From Rhexocercosporidium sp. MPI-PUGE-AT-0058 (lineage: Eukaryota > Ascomycota > Leotiomycetes > Helotiales), in the NCBI GenBank assembly GCA_020746875.1, contig JAGTJL010000001.1:4650001-4714000 (forward strand): a DNA stretch of 64,000 bases, read 5' to 3'. The notes beneath the pieces are model-generated. The model was not told the origin of the DNA and made no database searches. It worked only from the letters and a program-made list of their open reading frames with translations. Position numbers and translations under genes: made by a program. Shown one piece after another: positions 1 to 11,630 of the stretch. How positions within the stretch are numbered: position 1 is the first letter of the stretch; every line of letters starts with the position of its first letter.

Positions 1-300
1 AAAAGGGCCCGCTCACACAGGAATATAGATATGAATCTTGTTTCTCCTAACATCCTCCCTCCTCATCCCCAGCGCCCTTGTCAAAACCGCCACCGCAAAG
101 CCCTGCAACCCCGCCAGCAAATCCTCTCTCCACCACATTCATAATTTGCTTGGCATGTGAGACACACGTGACTACCTACTTGAACCTAGATCTTGAGTTT
201 GTCATCCGTTTCCTTTCCAGTTCCTCTGAGCACTCTCCAAGCCGTAACAGTAACGCCACATCTCCAAAATTTCCAGCGAATACGAATCCTCAGGGTCACG

Positions 301-2103
301 ATGAATTCCATCTACCAGGGGACGCATGTGTTATCCTTCAATGTTTGCCAGCGATGTAAGCATCGAAAGAAGAAGTGCGACAGAGCTTTGCCAGGATGTG
401 CCCGATGCACTAGGTGAGTAAAGTAGAAAACTACAGAAATGCAACTAGACTTTGCTCATTGTACCTTAGGCTCCGTTTACCATGCAATTATAACTCCTCG
501 CAGGTCCATGGTCTCTCAACCCCACCAGAACCAGTCGACAATGCTGTCACCATTCATCCAGGCTACGATCGGAACTTCTTCCCTGAAATTGTAAATCCAT
601 TAACTTTCATCACGCCACAGTCCGTATTCTTAATTCCCTCACGAGAGCATAGAGTTGCCAATCTAGACGAGCAGCTTACCGAGCAATGTTGGTCCATCAT
701 CAGCCGAGATGGCGCTGAAGACGGCATACTTTCATCATGCTCTGCATATTTCAGCTCCGTCCATAATTGGCTTCCGATTATTTCCAAAGAAAAGCTTTTA
801 GATCAGATTCTAGTTCAACGAAGTATGCCAAAGGGAGAAGTCGCAGTCCTGGCGTTGACCATTCATCTGGTGAGCCAGCTGCACCAACCGATTCATAGCG
901 GTAGGACTAGTCTAGACCAACTTTACCATACCACAAAAGGACTGCATTCATTTTTGGTATCGACCGGGAGGTCGAATATAGAGTTGGTGCAAGCTGGGGT
1001 CTTGCTGGCTTTTTTCGAACATAGCCAGGCATTCCATGATTCTACTTACCAGACCTTAGGGGCTTGTGCTAGGATGGGATACCTTCTTGGATTTGACAAA
1101 ACTTTGTCACCCGATTTCATTCCAGAACCCGAGATAGAGTCTATTTCAGCACGACAAAGACAAATCTGGTGGGGTATCATCATTCTTGAACGGTAAGCAC
1201 TGAATTATGTCCGCAACTTAGAACGCCGAGCGAGCTATGGCTGACAGCAAAAGGATCTCGGTGCTGGAATATCTCGACAAGAAGCTTCCTTTTGCCATAC
1301 CCAAATTAAGTCCTTCTGACATACTACCATCTGAAGATGGCACAAGACAAGCTGTATTCTTAGGTCTAAAGAGAGATGGGCATGCACCGGACCCTGGCGC
1401 CGAGCTGAGTATTTATGCACGGATAGCTCAAGGAGCCTATCTTCTTGGCCATGTGATCGACCGTGTGAGAGCATCAAATCCGGATTCCTCTTCTTGTGGT
1501 GCTGCCTACGTCGACAATACACTGCGTCTGTATGCTATGGATTTGCTGCAGCCAACTGGCCATGGCCACCTCTGTTGGCCCTACGGTATCTGCTTGAGGT
1601 AATATTCCCCTCACCCCTCTCCCTCTTTTTGTCTTCTTCAAGCTAAGTTGAAAAAGTGCAATCTTGATACTCAATCGTTTCGAAATTTCAGTCGAGCCGA
1701 AGCCTATAGAAATGCACGAGAAAGAAATTTTCCACTCGCGTGCGGCGTTGGGATTGAAATCAGCCCTCAGAATGATCCTCGATGGTTCACTGAACACATC
1801 GACTGCGACTGATGTCGATCCATTGGCAGTTCCTATCTGGGTCTTCCATCGGACACAGTATGCAGCGGTTTTGGGTTTGGATTTCGGTATTGTGGATGAC
1901 GATATAGAATTATGGATGACCTACATTCAGACAGTGAAATCCATGTTAAGAACTGTGGGATTGGGAAGCAAGCTTGCAGGTAAGATCATTGGGTCCATTA
2001 CAATGTCCATTCTATTCATGCGACTACTAACCGAAATGCAGCAAACTATCTGAAAGCCATCGAAGATGCAGAAGAGCGAAGAGAAAAGGTTCTTGCCTGC
2101 TAG
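301..2103 (+). CDS. Zn2Cys6 fungal transcription factor
   Basis: A nuclear sequence-specific regulator of the Gal4 class. The N-terminus has the six-cysteine zinc cluster at residues 16, 19, 26, 33, 36 and 43 (CQRCKHRKKKC then CARC). The last cysteine is supplied by exon 2, after an intron at 414-469. Downstream segments such as WWGIIILER and LPFAIPKLSPSDILPS are typical of the fungal-specific regulatory domain. Five exons (301-413, 470-1192, 1248-1585, 1692-1979, 2042-2103) add up in frame to 507 residues. The ATG at 301 lies just before the zinc cluster. Its stop is 16 bp from the stop of the convergent FMN reductase gene. Target genes cannot be told from sequence. Confidence 0.85.
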
Positions 2104-2119
2104 ACTTATTGCCAAGGAA

Positions 2120-2773
2120 CTAAACCAGCTTTGCCTGCAGTTCACTATAAGCCTTGAGCACCTCATCCTTCGACTCCACCTTCCACTTCTCAGCAACAGG
2201 TTCAATGAGCTTCCCTCCAATAGCCCCCAACAACCCCGGACTCATGTTATGTTGTGCCGGATCCGCATCGGGGAAAGTCAAGGACACTCTCGTATCGACG
2301 ACCTGCAGATGCATTCCCTCTAACGTCTTCTTCAAAGCATCGCTCGCTGACAAGCCTCCCATGATACCATAGCTGACAATCATGACTGGCTTTCCAATCC
2401 AGGCATGGTAGAGGTAATCGATAGCATTCTTTGTTCCCCCTGGAAGCCCGAAATTCCACTCTGCTGTCACGAAGACGTAGGCGTCGTACTTGGCTATCTC
2501 AGCACTCCATGCTTTGCTGTGCTCGTGTGCGAATTCGCCTTGTGCGGGGACCATGGCCGGGAGGATAGATTCGTTGAAGAGGGGGAGGTTGAAGGAGGTT
2601 ATGTCGATGAGGGAGAAGGTTGGTGGAGAGGTGAGAGTCTTGTCTGCTGAAGCTTCCTCAAGGACGGATTTGATGAGGGAGGCGACTTGATCACCGATGC
2701 GGTTTGGACGAGTGCTGCCGATAATGACGCCGATCTTCTTCGAGGCCCGGGCTTCAAGTGGTGCTTGAGACAT
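2120..2773 (-). CDS. NADPH-dependent FMN reductase family protein
   Basis: A single-exon 217-residue flavodoxin-like protein. It opens with the phosphate-binding loop IIGSTRPNRIGDQV (about residues 17-30). Near residue 105 it has AEWNFGLPGGTKNAIDYL, the isoalloxazine-contacting segment of NADPH-dependent FMN reductases. Length fits the family. The expected reaction is FMN or quinone reduction with NAD(P)H in the cytosol; the true substrate is unknown. It is convergent with the Zn2Cys6 regulator, so co-regulation is possible but not shown. Confidence 0.88.
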   Translation of the reverse strand: MSQAPLEARASKKIGVIIGSTRPNRIGDQVASLIKSVLEEASADKTLTSPPTFSLIDITSFNLPLFNESILPAMVPAQGEFAHEHSKAWSAEIAKYDAYVFVTAEWNFGLPGGTKNAIDYLYHAWIGKPVMIVSYGIMGGLSASDALKKTLEGMHLQVVDTRVSLTFPDADPAQHNMSPGLLGAIGGKLIEPVAEKWKVESKDEVLKAYSELQAKLV

Positions 2774-4585
2774 TTTGATGTGTTTTCAGGTTGTTGTTGG
2801 ATGTTCTGTAAATGGAAGAGGAGAAAGTGGTCGAGGAATTTAAAATGAATCTGAGAAGAGTCTTTTTCTGCTGAATGCTTATTTGTTTGAATTTGTGATG
2901 GAAGATTGCGATGGGAAGGGGAGGAGGAAGGTCTCTTTAATACTTTATCTAGGTATTCTCATCCTCCGAAAGTAGATGGCAACATCAATCTATCAACTTT
3001 CTTTGCCTGGCCTTCGCGACCAATGAGCATAAGCGAACCTATGCAGGGGCGGCGAAGGGCGGCGAAAAGTGGGTCTCTCACAAAGCAGCGGAAGGAAACA
3101 AATACAGGCAACATTTATCTATTAGTAATTCTATACCTAGGTATTCATTTAATTGGTAAAGCAATACGGATCCTAGCTTAGTAAAAGGCCGCACCCCTCG
3201 CATGAGCACCGCCTCCCATTTTCAATCATCACTCGGGAACGGAATTGTCGAATGCTCCGTTCTGTACCAGTGACTTCAAGGTTGTGAGATGTCGAGACAA
3301 GCTTTGCAAGCCGAGAAGGTTCTCAAAGAAAGTTCTCGATACATGTTAGAGTCCATACCCAATTCGGAAAGTTAGTAGTACGAATGAATTGCTTGGATTT
3401 CGTTTCTTGCGATTGTTGTCTTCCATCCGTACTGAATGGATGTTGTGGAAACGGGTTAAGCGAGCCTTGTAGGTGCTCTATCTCGTACGAAACGTACCTC
3501 TCTTAATTCTGGAGCTTTCTGCTCTTTCCATGGAACCCTCAATGTTATCTTTACCAGTCCATACCGATTTTATTCGTCTATGGGGGAGTTCATGCAGACT
3601 CCTACCCCTGGTTTCCCTTGGCACTTAGTAGGGTGAGCTGCGTTGAGCCGCGTCACCCAGCACGTTCTTCACTGTTTTGGCGCACTTCGTTTCCTCGGTC
3701 TTTCTCGCCATATAGGCAACCATTCGTCGTAACCGAAGCCACGCAGATGATTCTCAGGATGTGGAAACCTAGGCGGGGAGTCTCGCGCCTGATTGTCTGC
3801 ACGCAGTCCCTTCAGCTCTTCAATAGAATGTATTCCGATGTGTAAGATATAGAGAGGTGGGATCGGGCGCAGGAATATCGAATCGGCTGGCAAATTGTAT
3901 CTCGGCTTTGCGTGATGCTCATATCATGAGCCTTTGGCTGCCTGCTTTTAATGTTGATATCAAATTCTGTTGTATTCCTATGGATCAGATGGTAGGTGTC
4001 CACCGCTTTCTACGGCCTTTCTTGTAGAGTTCCTTTCGCTGGGAGTCTTCGAGATTCAGAATCCGCTCGGCAAGTGCGAGTGCATAAACCGAGAACTTCA
4101 TCGATGACAACATGAGGCTCGACTAGTTCCTTTGGAGGACCCAGTCTCGCTCTGGGCTGAGGATCCGATGCCATACTCATTTTGAACTCTGTTTTAGAGG
4201 TGGACCGCAAGTAGATTGAGACTTGAAGATAATAAAGGCTTCCGCGAATTCTGTTCTCGACTAACCCCCCAAATTCCACCACAGTCACGTGATATATTAA
4301 TTTCGTACTCAAACTTGGATGAGAAGTTTCTATATCTTCACTGTGAGAATAGAACCACGACGAATAGTATTCAACTTCCTTCACTTCTCACGTAGCATGC
4401 ATCATAAATTTAATGTTCTTCTAACAGGCCATTTGCTAATTTCTCGTCCACAAACGGAAAGGCGCTTCTCCACGATCCCCACTTCATCTCGTTTCAGCTG
4501 ACCCTAATCACACCTCACTCAACGATCCTTGAACTCAACCCATACAACAGCCTCAACATCATGAACCTGAAGGGCTAACTACCAG
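2774..4585. other. gene-free stretch
   Basis: Upstream region shared by the FMN reductase gene (reading left) and the RNase H-like gene (reading right). Short open frames here have no recognisable domain. I see no tRNA, repeat array or mobile element. Confidence 0.5.
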
Positions 4586-5501
4586 ATGGCGACATTGGAC
4601 AGCTTCTCCGAGGTCTGAATCATAAAAGTCGAAATCGGAAAGCTCGGCAAGCACAACCTGTTGGGGGGCTGGCAGCACGTGTAAGCACAGGGGGTCGAAT
4701 TGCTCGACGATCAGCAGTTCGGAGGGGACCTAGAATCCCGACAAGGCCTAGGGATGTGAGTACCACTAGGACTTGGAGTAGTCGAGGACAGTCGAGGAGC
4801 TCTCGTATTACACCTGAGACAGAAAGGAGATTCGACACTGATGTGTATGGAATGAGAGCTATCGATGATATGGAGTCCGGGCTACGAAGACTAGAGAACG
4901 ACCCGGATTCCGTGATTTTGGCAGTCCATGGCACGACTCGTTCTGTGCCTGGAGGCGGTGTCAAAGGTGGCTATGGAGTCTTCGTCTCCGGATTTGCGGA
5001 ACGGTTGAATCGCAGAGGCCTCTTGCCATATCTTTCGTCACAGACGGTGGAGTTGGCGGAGCTGTTGGCGGCTTTGGAGGCCGTGAAAATCGTCCATACT
5101 CTGATATTTGCGGACCAGAACATTTCTCATGTTGTCATCAAGACAACTTCGGAGTACTTGGTGAATGGGATGGCCGATCTTGTCTGGATCTGGGCTGGGA
5201 GGGAATACAACAATACTAATGGAAACGTATGTACTGCTTCTGTTTTTGAGCCTAGTACTGGGTGCAGTGACATACATGACCGGCTTTGTTTGGGCCCTCG
5301 GAGTATTGCTGAAATGAGACCTTCAAGCTGATTTGATCCGTCACACAGCCCTTAACAAATGGAAGACCATTTAAGTACTTGCATGAGGAAGTATCGTTGC
5401 TAGAGAAGTCGTATGGAATTAGAGTCTCGTTTTGTAAGGTGGAAAAGGAGTTTAACGAGCCAGCAGCTGCCTTAGCTCAAGAGGCTGTGAAGAGATTGTA
5501 G
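4586..5501 (+). CDS. RNase H-like protein, probable pseudoenzyme
   Basis: The fold is read from a glycine-rich strand (GGYGVF), ELAELLAALEA, the YLVNGMADLVWIW segment and the C-terminal NEPAAALAQEA, which line up in order with RNase HI-type domains. An intron runs from GTATGT near 5227 to the acceptor before codon CCC near 5348; the second exon ends with TAG at 5499-5501. The 5' end is incomplete: a CTAAC branch site and CAG acceptor at 4575-4585 imply an upstream exon I could not place. Three of four expected catalytic carboxylates are replaced: His in place of the first Asp (AVHGTTRS), Thr at TTSEYL, and Ala in NEPAAALA. Only the Glu remains. It probably does not cleave RNA/DNA hybrids. Confidence 0.65.
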
Positions 5502-5664
5502 AGTAGAGACAGTAGGATAGGGGAAGCTGTAAGAACCCCGAGTGTCATTTAGACTTAAGCACTGACAACCTGACAGCAATGTATGATTCGGGAGAAAGGC
5601 TACGTATGAAGACTGAAGAGATCATGTACTGTACAGATGTGTGAAGCGAAAGAAGCAAACAGGT

Positions 5665-6425
5665 CTAGTTGGACGAAGAAGCACCCCCGATAAAGACATC
5701 ATTGATGTTCGCCTTGATTACCATCGCTTTCTTCTTCTCTTCTTCGGGTGGTTCATCGTCAGTACCCTCAAACGTATTTGCGAGCAGATTTTCAGAAAGA
5801 GAATCTTGTCCCAGCCCGCATTGCGTTGCGAGAACCTTTAACAACGACTGCCTGAGATAAAAACCGGGGGCGCAGCACAAGGTCGTCTTCGCATGAGACT
5901 GAACTCCATCAGGCCAACTCAAAGATAATCCTTCTTCCTTCATATGGCAGATTGTGGCCACAAATCTGAAGTAGAGATACCTTTTTCCTGGTCGGTTGGT
6001 GTTGAGGAACTTTAATTCTTGCCCATCAATCTCCTAGCTACTGTTACATAGTCACAAGGCTGTGAGGTACAAGATCAACTTAGTATCTCGGTAGCATCCA
6101 ACGCAGCCTGCAAGGTAGCTCAAATCCGTGTCTGTCGAAGCGCGTTACTATACTGAACATTCCAGACTAAAGATCTGACCGACTTGTTCCTATCTATATT
6201 CTCTCTCTCCGGGGTAGGTGTCCTGAAGTCACTTGACGACTTTAATAAGCTCTAATGCAAGGATATAGGAAAAAGTACGAACTTTAGTCCTTGTTTCACT
6301 TGGGATGAACTTGTCCCGCAAGACATCTCCATCCCAGCACTTCATACTTGACTTTTTGTAGTCTGTCGGGTCAAAGATGACTTTGAGCAGATCGAGTGGG
6401 AATGTTGATATGGAAGCGAAAACAC
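5665..6425 (-). pseudogene. remnant of unidentified protein-coding gene beside the transposon
   Basis: Three coding-looking blocks lie on the minus strand. The first, about 6425-6229, starts against the transposon end and reads STFPLDLLKVIFDPTDY further on. A short block near 6110-6070 reads AALDATEIL. The third, about 6037-5665, includes RPGKRYLYFRFVATI and ends in an acidic tail. Acceptor-like CAG or TAG ends precede the later blocks. No start codon is visible before the first block, which abuts the inverted repeat at 6426-6442, so the 5' part of the gene is missing or displaced. I do not recognise the family. It could also be an intact downstream gene whose exons I have misplaced. Confidence 0.4.
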
Positions 6426-6442
6426 TATCCCCTTAAAACCGA
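6426..6442 (+). repeat. left terminal inverted repeat of piggyBac element
   Basis: TATCCCCTTAAAACCGA, matching the reverse complement of 8446-8462 without mismatch. It includes TTAA at 6433-6436. Confidence 0.85.
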
Positions 6443-6544
6443 TTCGCCGCGCCAGCCTGTGGAGCCTGTAAGACCCCTGTAAAGAGCCCCTAGATTAAGC
6501 GAGCCTCACTAAATTTCAGGCGTATCACCACCAAATTCTTAATT

Positions 6545-8295
6545 TCAAGGCAAATTACTATGGTATTTAGGAAAACAACTATGATTATTACAAAAGTGAC
6601 GATTGCACTGGACACACCCCCATCGAGAGCACCTTCGCATAGTAGAGCGACCCTTATTGACTGCAATAACCTGTAAAGCAACACGTTTAGTAGGCCTAGA
6701 GTCTCCAATCCTACTCCCTTTACAAGTCCAGCAATCCCCTTTTGTCTTCATCTTTGCAAACTCGTGGCGATGCACAGGAACCTCTAAATCGTCTCCAAAT
6801 GCACTAGAATACGACCGTTTGCGAGTGTCCGGTGCATCCTCTCCCATAGCTATTAATGCTTCCACTAGTTGATACCGGAAATCGTCTTGACTGTTTAAAT
6901 CGATAGTTCCGTGGTGGCCAGAATAGCAAAGAATTAAGTAGCAGTTACTTAAGACTACTAAGAGCATGAATTGATGTAAAGCTTGTATTGCACCTCGCCT
7001 CAGTCGTCGGTTTCCCTTGTTATGATTTTGTAGCTGATCTCCCACATCGACAGCTCCCATATTATGGTTGTAAGCGTCGTATAATTGAGGTATCCAGAGC
7101 CATTTTCTAGCCTTATCTCCAAAGGGGACTCGAGAGGTTTTGGCGTTTTTGGCTGTCTGTTTCGGGCGTTTTCTGAGTCGCAATACCTTCTTAACTCCAT
7201 CCCATACAGTAGACATAGCGAGTGCAAAGGCACCATCTTTAAAACCAGTTTGATTAACCATATTCGACTCCGTTGGAAAGGCGTGAACTGTCCCCCACGG
7301 CATAGCGTTCTCTCCCTTGTCCTCTTTCTTCAAATCTACAAGATCTTGTAATACACCGGAACTAGTTCTACAAGTGCCAGTTGCACCGAAACCAAGCTTC
7401 CGAAGGTATTCAAACAACGAGATAGATGAGAATAAATTGTCCAAATAAACGTGGTATCGTGCTTTAGGGAGTAATTGTAGTAGATGTGGTACGACTGCCT
7501 GTGTATTATTTAACCCCGCCCTCTTCGGCTTTGTAATGCCTACAGGACCGCCCTTCTTCCCAGGTGTATGGAAAATCCAGCGTAAGAAGAAGCCGGATTG
7601 TGCAATAACCCATATCTTTAGACCGGTAGGCGTAGGCTTGCCAGGGATAGTCGTAACGAGTTTGGATCGACCTTGGAACCGTTGAATCGCCTCGTCCACA
7701 GCAACATCCCGCCCAGGTTTCCATATCCGCAGATTCACATCTTGTATATGCGTATTTAGCGGTTCTGCCTATGTAAGAATTAGCTTAATTGCTCTTGATT
7801 TGAGGAAGTTATAGCTATTTCCACCTTCTCATACGTATCTTCAATATCGTTAGATGCGACCCGAAACCGCGTCCGTAAATCCATAAAACGGTCTCTAGAA
7901 AAGACTTTGGTAATCTTATGGAAAGGAGTAATAGGCCGAGTACTCCAATAATCCCGTATTTTATTCATAGGAACGATTGTCATATAAATTAAAAAGGCGA
8001 AGTAGAGGTAGATCTCTTTGGCGGTAGTCGGTGTCCATTTGAGTGGTTTTTTGTCTTTCCCAAGCTTGACATAAGAGTTGGTGCTTTCAACGATGCCCTG
8101 AATGATTTCTGGGGTATAATACTGTGTAAAAAGAGAGATAGGATCATCTAAGGATACATCCTCGGGGATGCACAGCTCAATATCAAAGTCAGGGCAGTCT
8201 AAAGGCTGAAACTTCGATCCTTTCTTTTGTAAAGGTGATGCGATGGGCCTTAAGGTCCCAGCATCGGTGGGATCGGTTGTCGCAGACTCGGGCAT
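6545..8295 (-). CDS. piggyBac-type transposase (DDE_Tnp_1_7), intact
   Basis: Two exons (8295-7825 and 7768-6545) with a 56-bp intron give a 564-residue frame without interruption. The catalytic aspartates expected for piggyBac are all present: VDEA (about D182), YLDNLF (about D267) and AVDVGD (about D398). The C-terminus is a cysteine/histidine-rich zinc domain (CWTC, then CVQCNRHFCNNHSC), as in piggyBac end-binding domains. Its role is cut-and-paste excision and insertion at TTAA. The start ATG lies about 170 bp inside the right end. Intact frame and ends suggest recent activity, though expression cannot be judged. The alternative is a domesticated PGBD-like gene, less likely given the perfect ends. 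Confidence 0.9.
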
Positions 8296-8445
8296 GGTTG
8301 CACGATGTTGAAATACAGAGATTTAGGTGTAAAAGTAGGTTTATTTACATTGTTTTGTTTATCCTGGTCCGAGCGCCTGAAGCCCCACGATGATAGGCAC
8401 TTAGCGCCTTACCTTCAGCGGGTGGTCCCTGGAGCCTGGCGCGTC

Positions 8446-8462
8446 TCGGTTTTAAGGGGATA
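8446..8462 (-). repeat. right terminal inverted repeat of piggyBac element
   Basis: Reverse complement of the repeat at 6426-6442; its TTAA lies at 8452-8455. Confidence 0.85.
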
Positions 8463-8758
8463 CGCCAATTCAAACTCCAAGACTCCGTTGGAGGTTAACC
8501 ACATCTTGAGATACGCTGTCTCCAGTAAACTTTTGGTTGTCCCCCCTGCTACTTCAGGTTCATTTCTTTGGGTCCACCTTCTTTTCTATAAGCTTTTGGG
8601 ATGTTTTCAGATTGAAGGGGTCATCTTCCTTGCTTTGAGTAAGGCGCTAGGGGATGAAGTTCAACCTCACAAGCAAGTTCTGTCAGTAAATTTCAATATC
8701 TTCTGTTTCTGTCTATCTTTCCAACTACATATCATCGCAGCAGGTGTGGAAACAACAT

Positions 8759-9779
8759 CTACGGAGATGGGCTAGGATAGTCCGCCTTCCCTTTCAGGAT
8801 CTGATTACAGATTGCTCCAATCACCGCACACACCACATCAGCTCCCCTCTTCAACCTCTCTTTATCTCTCCAGCCAGGGACATGACAGAATACCACTTTT
8901 GTATCCAAGTTCCGCTTCAAGCAAGTTGCCAGACTCTCGTAGTAGATGAAGCCGCAGCAGTAATTCCCAGCTTCGAGATGAGGAATGATTTGGACTCTCG
9001 TCTTCTCTTCCTTCGCAGTACCATCAACTTCCTTTTCCTTTATCTCGTCCATAGAATCAGAATAAACAGCCCTCTTCGCATCACCAACCACCTTCCCAAT
9101 ATCCAAACTCGCTTTAATCCCCACTGGACTCCCCTTCCATATTCCCTCATCTTCCCCCTTAATATCCAACACTGTCTCCCCAGCATCATCAAGAACCATG
9201 TAATACCCCCTTTCGGCACTCTCCCCCCACCAAGTACTTGACATACCCTCCTTGAATGCCCTCTCCTCGACCGTGTACCATTCCCAGCCATCAGCCATAC
9301 CTAGATGCACGATCGCGTCCAAGTTGTTGGTTTCTTGGGATGGGGCGTGCAGAGTCTTGACGTAGGAGCGGATGTATGCGTATTCTGCTTTCACAGCGGA
9401 GTCGGGGCCAGATGTGGGGTTCAGGATCCGGATTGGTAACCCGGTGGGGTTATGAGGGTGGTTCGCTGGGATTTGGCTGGGCAAATGTTTGGTTACGAGG
9501 TGGGACGTATTGTCTGAAGCTGAGTAGTGGCCTCCATGTCCGTCCGGATATGCCTGAATGAGATGTCAATGCTTGAAGAGTATTTACTTGTACGTATAGA
9601 AGATGTGCCTGGTAAGGGATAGCATGAATAGTCTGACGCTGGAGCAGACTTACTCCCATTCCTGTGACTAGAACAGTATATTCTTTCAGATTGGCGGACG
9701 CTGGAATGGTGCGCAATCCATTTTCAACATGAGCCTGTATTCGAGTAGAACCTCTAGGAATGTTTGGACCGCCACCCAT
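8759..9779 (-). CDS. pyroglutamyl peptidase I-like protein (peptidase C15)
   Basis: Two exons (9779-9654, 9553-8759) give 306 residues. Exon 1 ends with VLVTGMG, the family's first strand. The putative catalytic triad is present in order: Glu in TVEERA (about 138-139), Cys in EAGNYCCG (about 241-242) and His in FCHVPG (about 266). Members remove N-terminal pyroglutamate from peptides in the cytosol. The chain is longer than bacterial enzymes of about 215 residues, as is usual in fungi. The ATG at 9779 is the first in frame; an upstream extension would need a GTG start. Confidence 0.8.
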
Positions 9780-10185
9780 TGTGCAGAGATCGGGCACGCA
9801 AGAAAATATATACTACTTGAGAATAACAGAGGATAAGATGAGATCTTAAGAGTTAATGAAAGAATTAGGATAAGAAGATATTGAAATAGGTAGGCAAGAT
9901 GAAGTTCAGATAACGTTCGGGGCTTAGATGCCTGTAGCTGCATGATGACGGCTGTCACGGCACAGAAAGCGATTTATCGCTTCCCCGTCCTTGGCAGATC
10001 CTCTCATGGCCCCAAAGTCAACAAATGAGTCCGAAGAGCACAGACGATAACTTTGCTGGAAAAATCATCAATTAAAACCTACGCAGCATTTAATTTCCTC
10101 TGACATTAACTGATTAGATATCTCCCACAGTCCTAGGCTCATCAACTTTACGCCAGTTCGATACTAGCCCATACTAGCCCACCAT
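9780..10185. other. intergenic, no gene seen
   Basis: Promoter side of the peptidase gene and 3' side of the GH5 gene. No convincing coding or structural element. Confidence 0.5.
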
Positions 10186-11630
10186 TCAATAGACATAACC
10201 AGTCCAATCCTGTCTCCCCGTCGCCTTATTCGCATTCCCAATCAACGTCCCAAAATGAGCCCTCGAACTCGTGACGCCCACTTCGAAAGCCTCATTAGCC
10301 GTTGTAGATAAACCCTTATGACAACAAGCCGGCACAGTCGCCCCATTACAACTCTCATCGACCGACTTGCCTGGGATAATCATCCAGTACAGCCAGGGGA
10401 CACCAGCGTTGTTGAATACTGCTGCTTGGGTCGCGATGCTGTCGTAAGAAGCATCGGTGCCGACACCCCATTCTTCGACCATGACGTGCTTTCCTTGAGC
10501 GGCGCCTTTGTCGGCCAGTTTGGGGAAGTAGGCTCCCCATTGACTAGCTTTTGTCATGTAGCCGTGGACGGAGAGGATGTCGATTGCGGAACTGAATGGC
10601 AGATCAGTATGTTGCATTGTTCAACGAGTTCCTTTCCTTACCAGTACAGAGCTTTGTCGATGATGTTGTACTCATGGCCACTGTATTCAGAACCGCCGAT
10701 TCCTCCCGTAGCGATCGTAACTCCCTGGTTTGTTGTCAGGAAGTGGACGTCAATTCATGAATGTAATTAATAGCTTACAGAGGACCCAATTAGTTTCTTC
10801 ATGTTTCCTGCCCGTCCGCAGAGCCAATCATCGGGATCATTGCTTGATGCTTTCCCAGGGCTGGCAATCATAGGTTCATTTTGGATGTCAAAAGCGAGAA
10901 TGACTTCGCTCAGATCTTTCCATGCTTTGCCGAATGCTGGGCTTCGGTAGTTCAAGATGCTGGCCACTACTATATCTTAGCAATTTTCCTCATAGTCTCA
11001 GAGTAGTGAGGAAGATATGAGATATCTTCCTCTCATGATGATAGCCAACATGGGTGGGATACCGAGACAAGAACTGGAATGTTAAACATACATCGATTGT
11101 CATACTGCTGCTTCGCAGTGGTACTACTGTAAAACGCATCCGACGACTTGTAAGTAGAGCCATAAACGTCGATGCCATTGTAGCCCGTGTTCGTCCCAGC
11201 TGGAGGGAGAAGATTTGCATCATGAGGAGAAATGATGGCTTTGATACCAGCAGCATGGAGTTGAGAAAGCACCGAATCGAGTGCATCGAGCGTTCCAGTG
11301 TTGTACTGCCCGATAGTTGTCTCATAGACAGGAACTGAGTGGGTGTTTGAGGATTTCGCACAGCCATCGGATCCTCCGGTCACTGGTATCCTGTGAGTCT
11401 TGATTTGGGTTTGACATGTGTGAGATTGACTAACCCCAAAGTCTGACCACCTTTGTCCCGAAGCCTTTCAGGGAGTTAATATACGAAGCTTGCTCTTCGG
11501 GGTGCAAGGCATGGAGGTAGTAATTGTTCGATCCTGCCCAAGACTTCGAGGCACGCTTCTCAACGGCCGATGCGCTAGCAAGCGATGCTGTGAGGCCCAA
11601 AAGAGACACGAGGCTGATGGTAGACTTCAT
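10186..11630 (-). CDS. secreted GH5-type glycoside hydrolase (mannanase-like)
   Basis: The N-terminus is a classical signal peptide (basic start, then leucine/alanine core, about 20 residues), followed by a Lys-Arg site. The mature domain starts SWAGSNNYYLHAL and has features of clan GH-A family 5: WVTGGSDGC, the acid/base Glu in FDIQNEPM and a likely nucleophile Glu in VEEWGV. Several introns interrupt it (exon 1 11630-11435, exon 2 11382-11092, exon 3 from about 10969, then two more). It likely acts outside the cell on mannan or another beta-glycan. 'Mannan endo-1,4-beta-mannosidase' is the usual label for relatives; the substrate is not proven by sequence. Confidence 0.8.

Larger units (their letters stand above)
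6426..8462 (-). mobile_element. piggyBac-type DNA transposon, apparently complete
   Basis: The perfect 17-bp inverted repeat TATCCCCTTAAAACCGA lies at 6426-6442, with its reverse complement at 8446-8462. Each copy contains TTAA (6433-6436 and 8452-8455), the target duplication of this superfamily. Similarity continues inward imperfectly, with a CGCGCCAG block. The 2 kb element contains one transposase gene on the minus strand. Strictly, the element may lie between the two TTAA copies, so that the outer TATCCCC/GGGGATA belongs to a palindromic target. Confidence 0.85.

Noticed and set aside
8305..8775. 156-codon plus-strand open frame crossing the right end of the piggyBac element
   Set aside because: It spans the transposon boundary and flank, so it is a chance frame.
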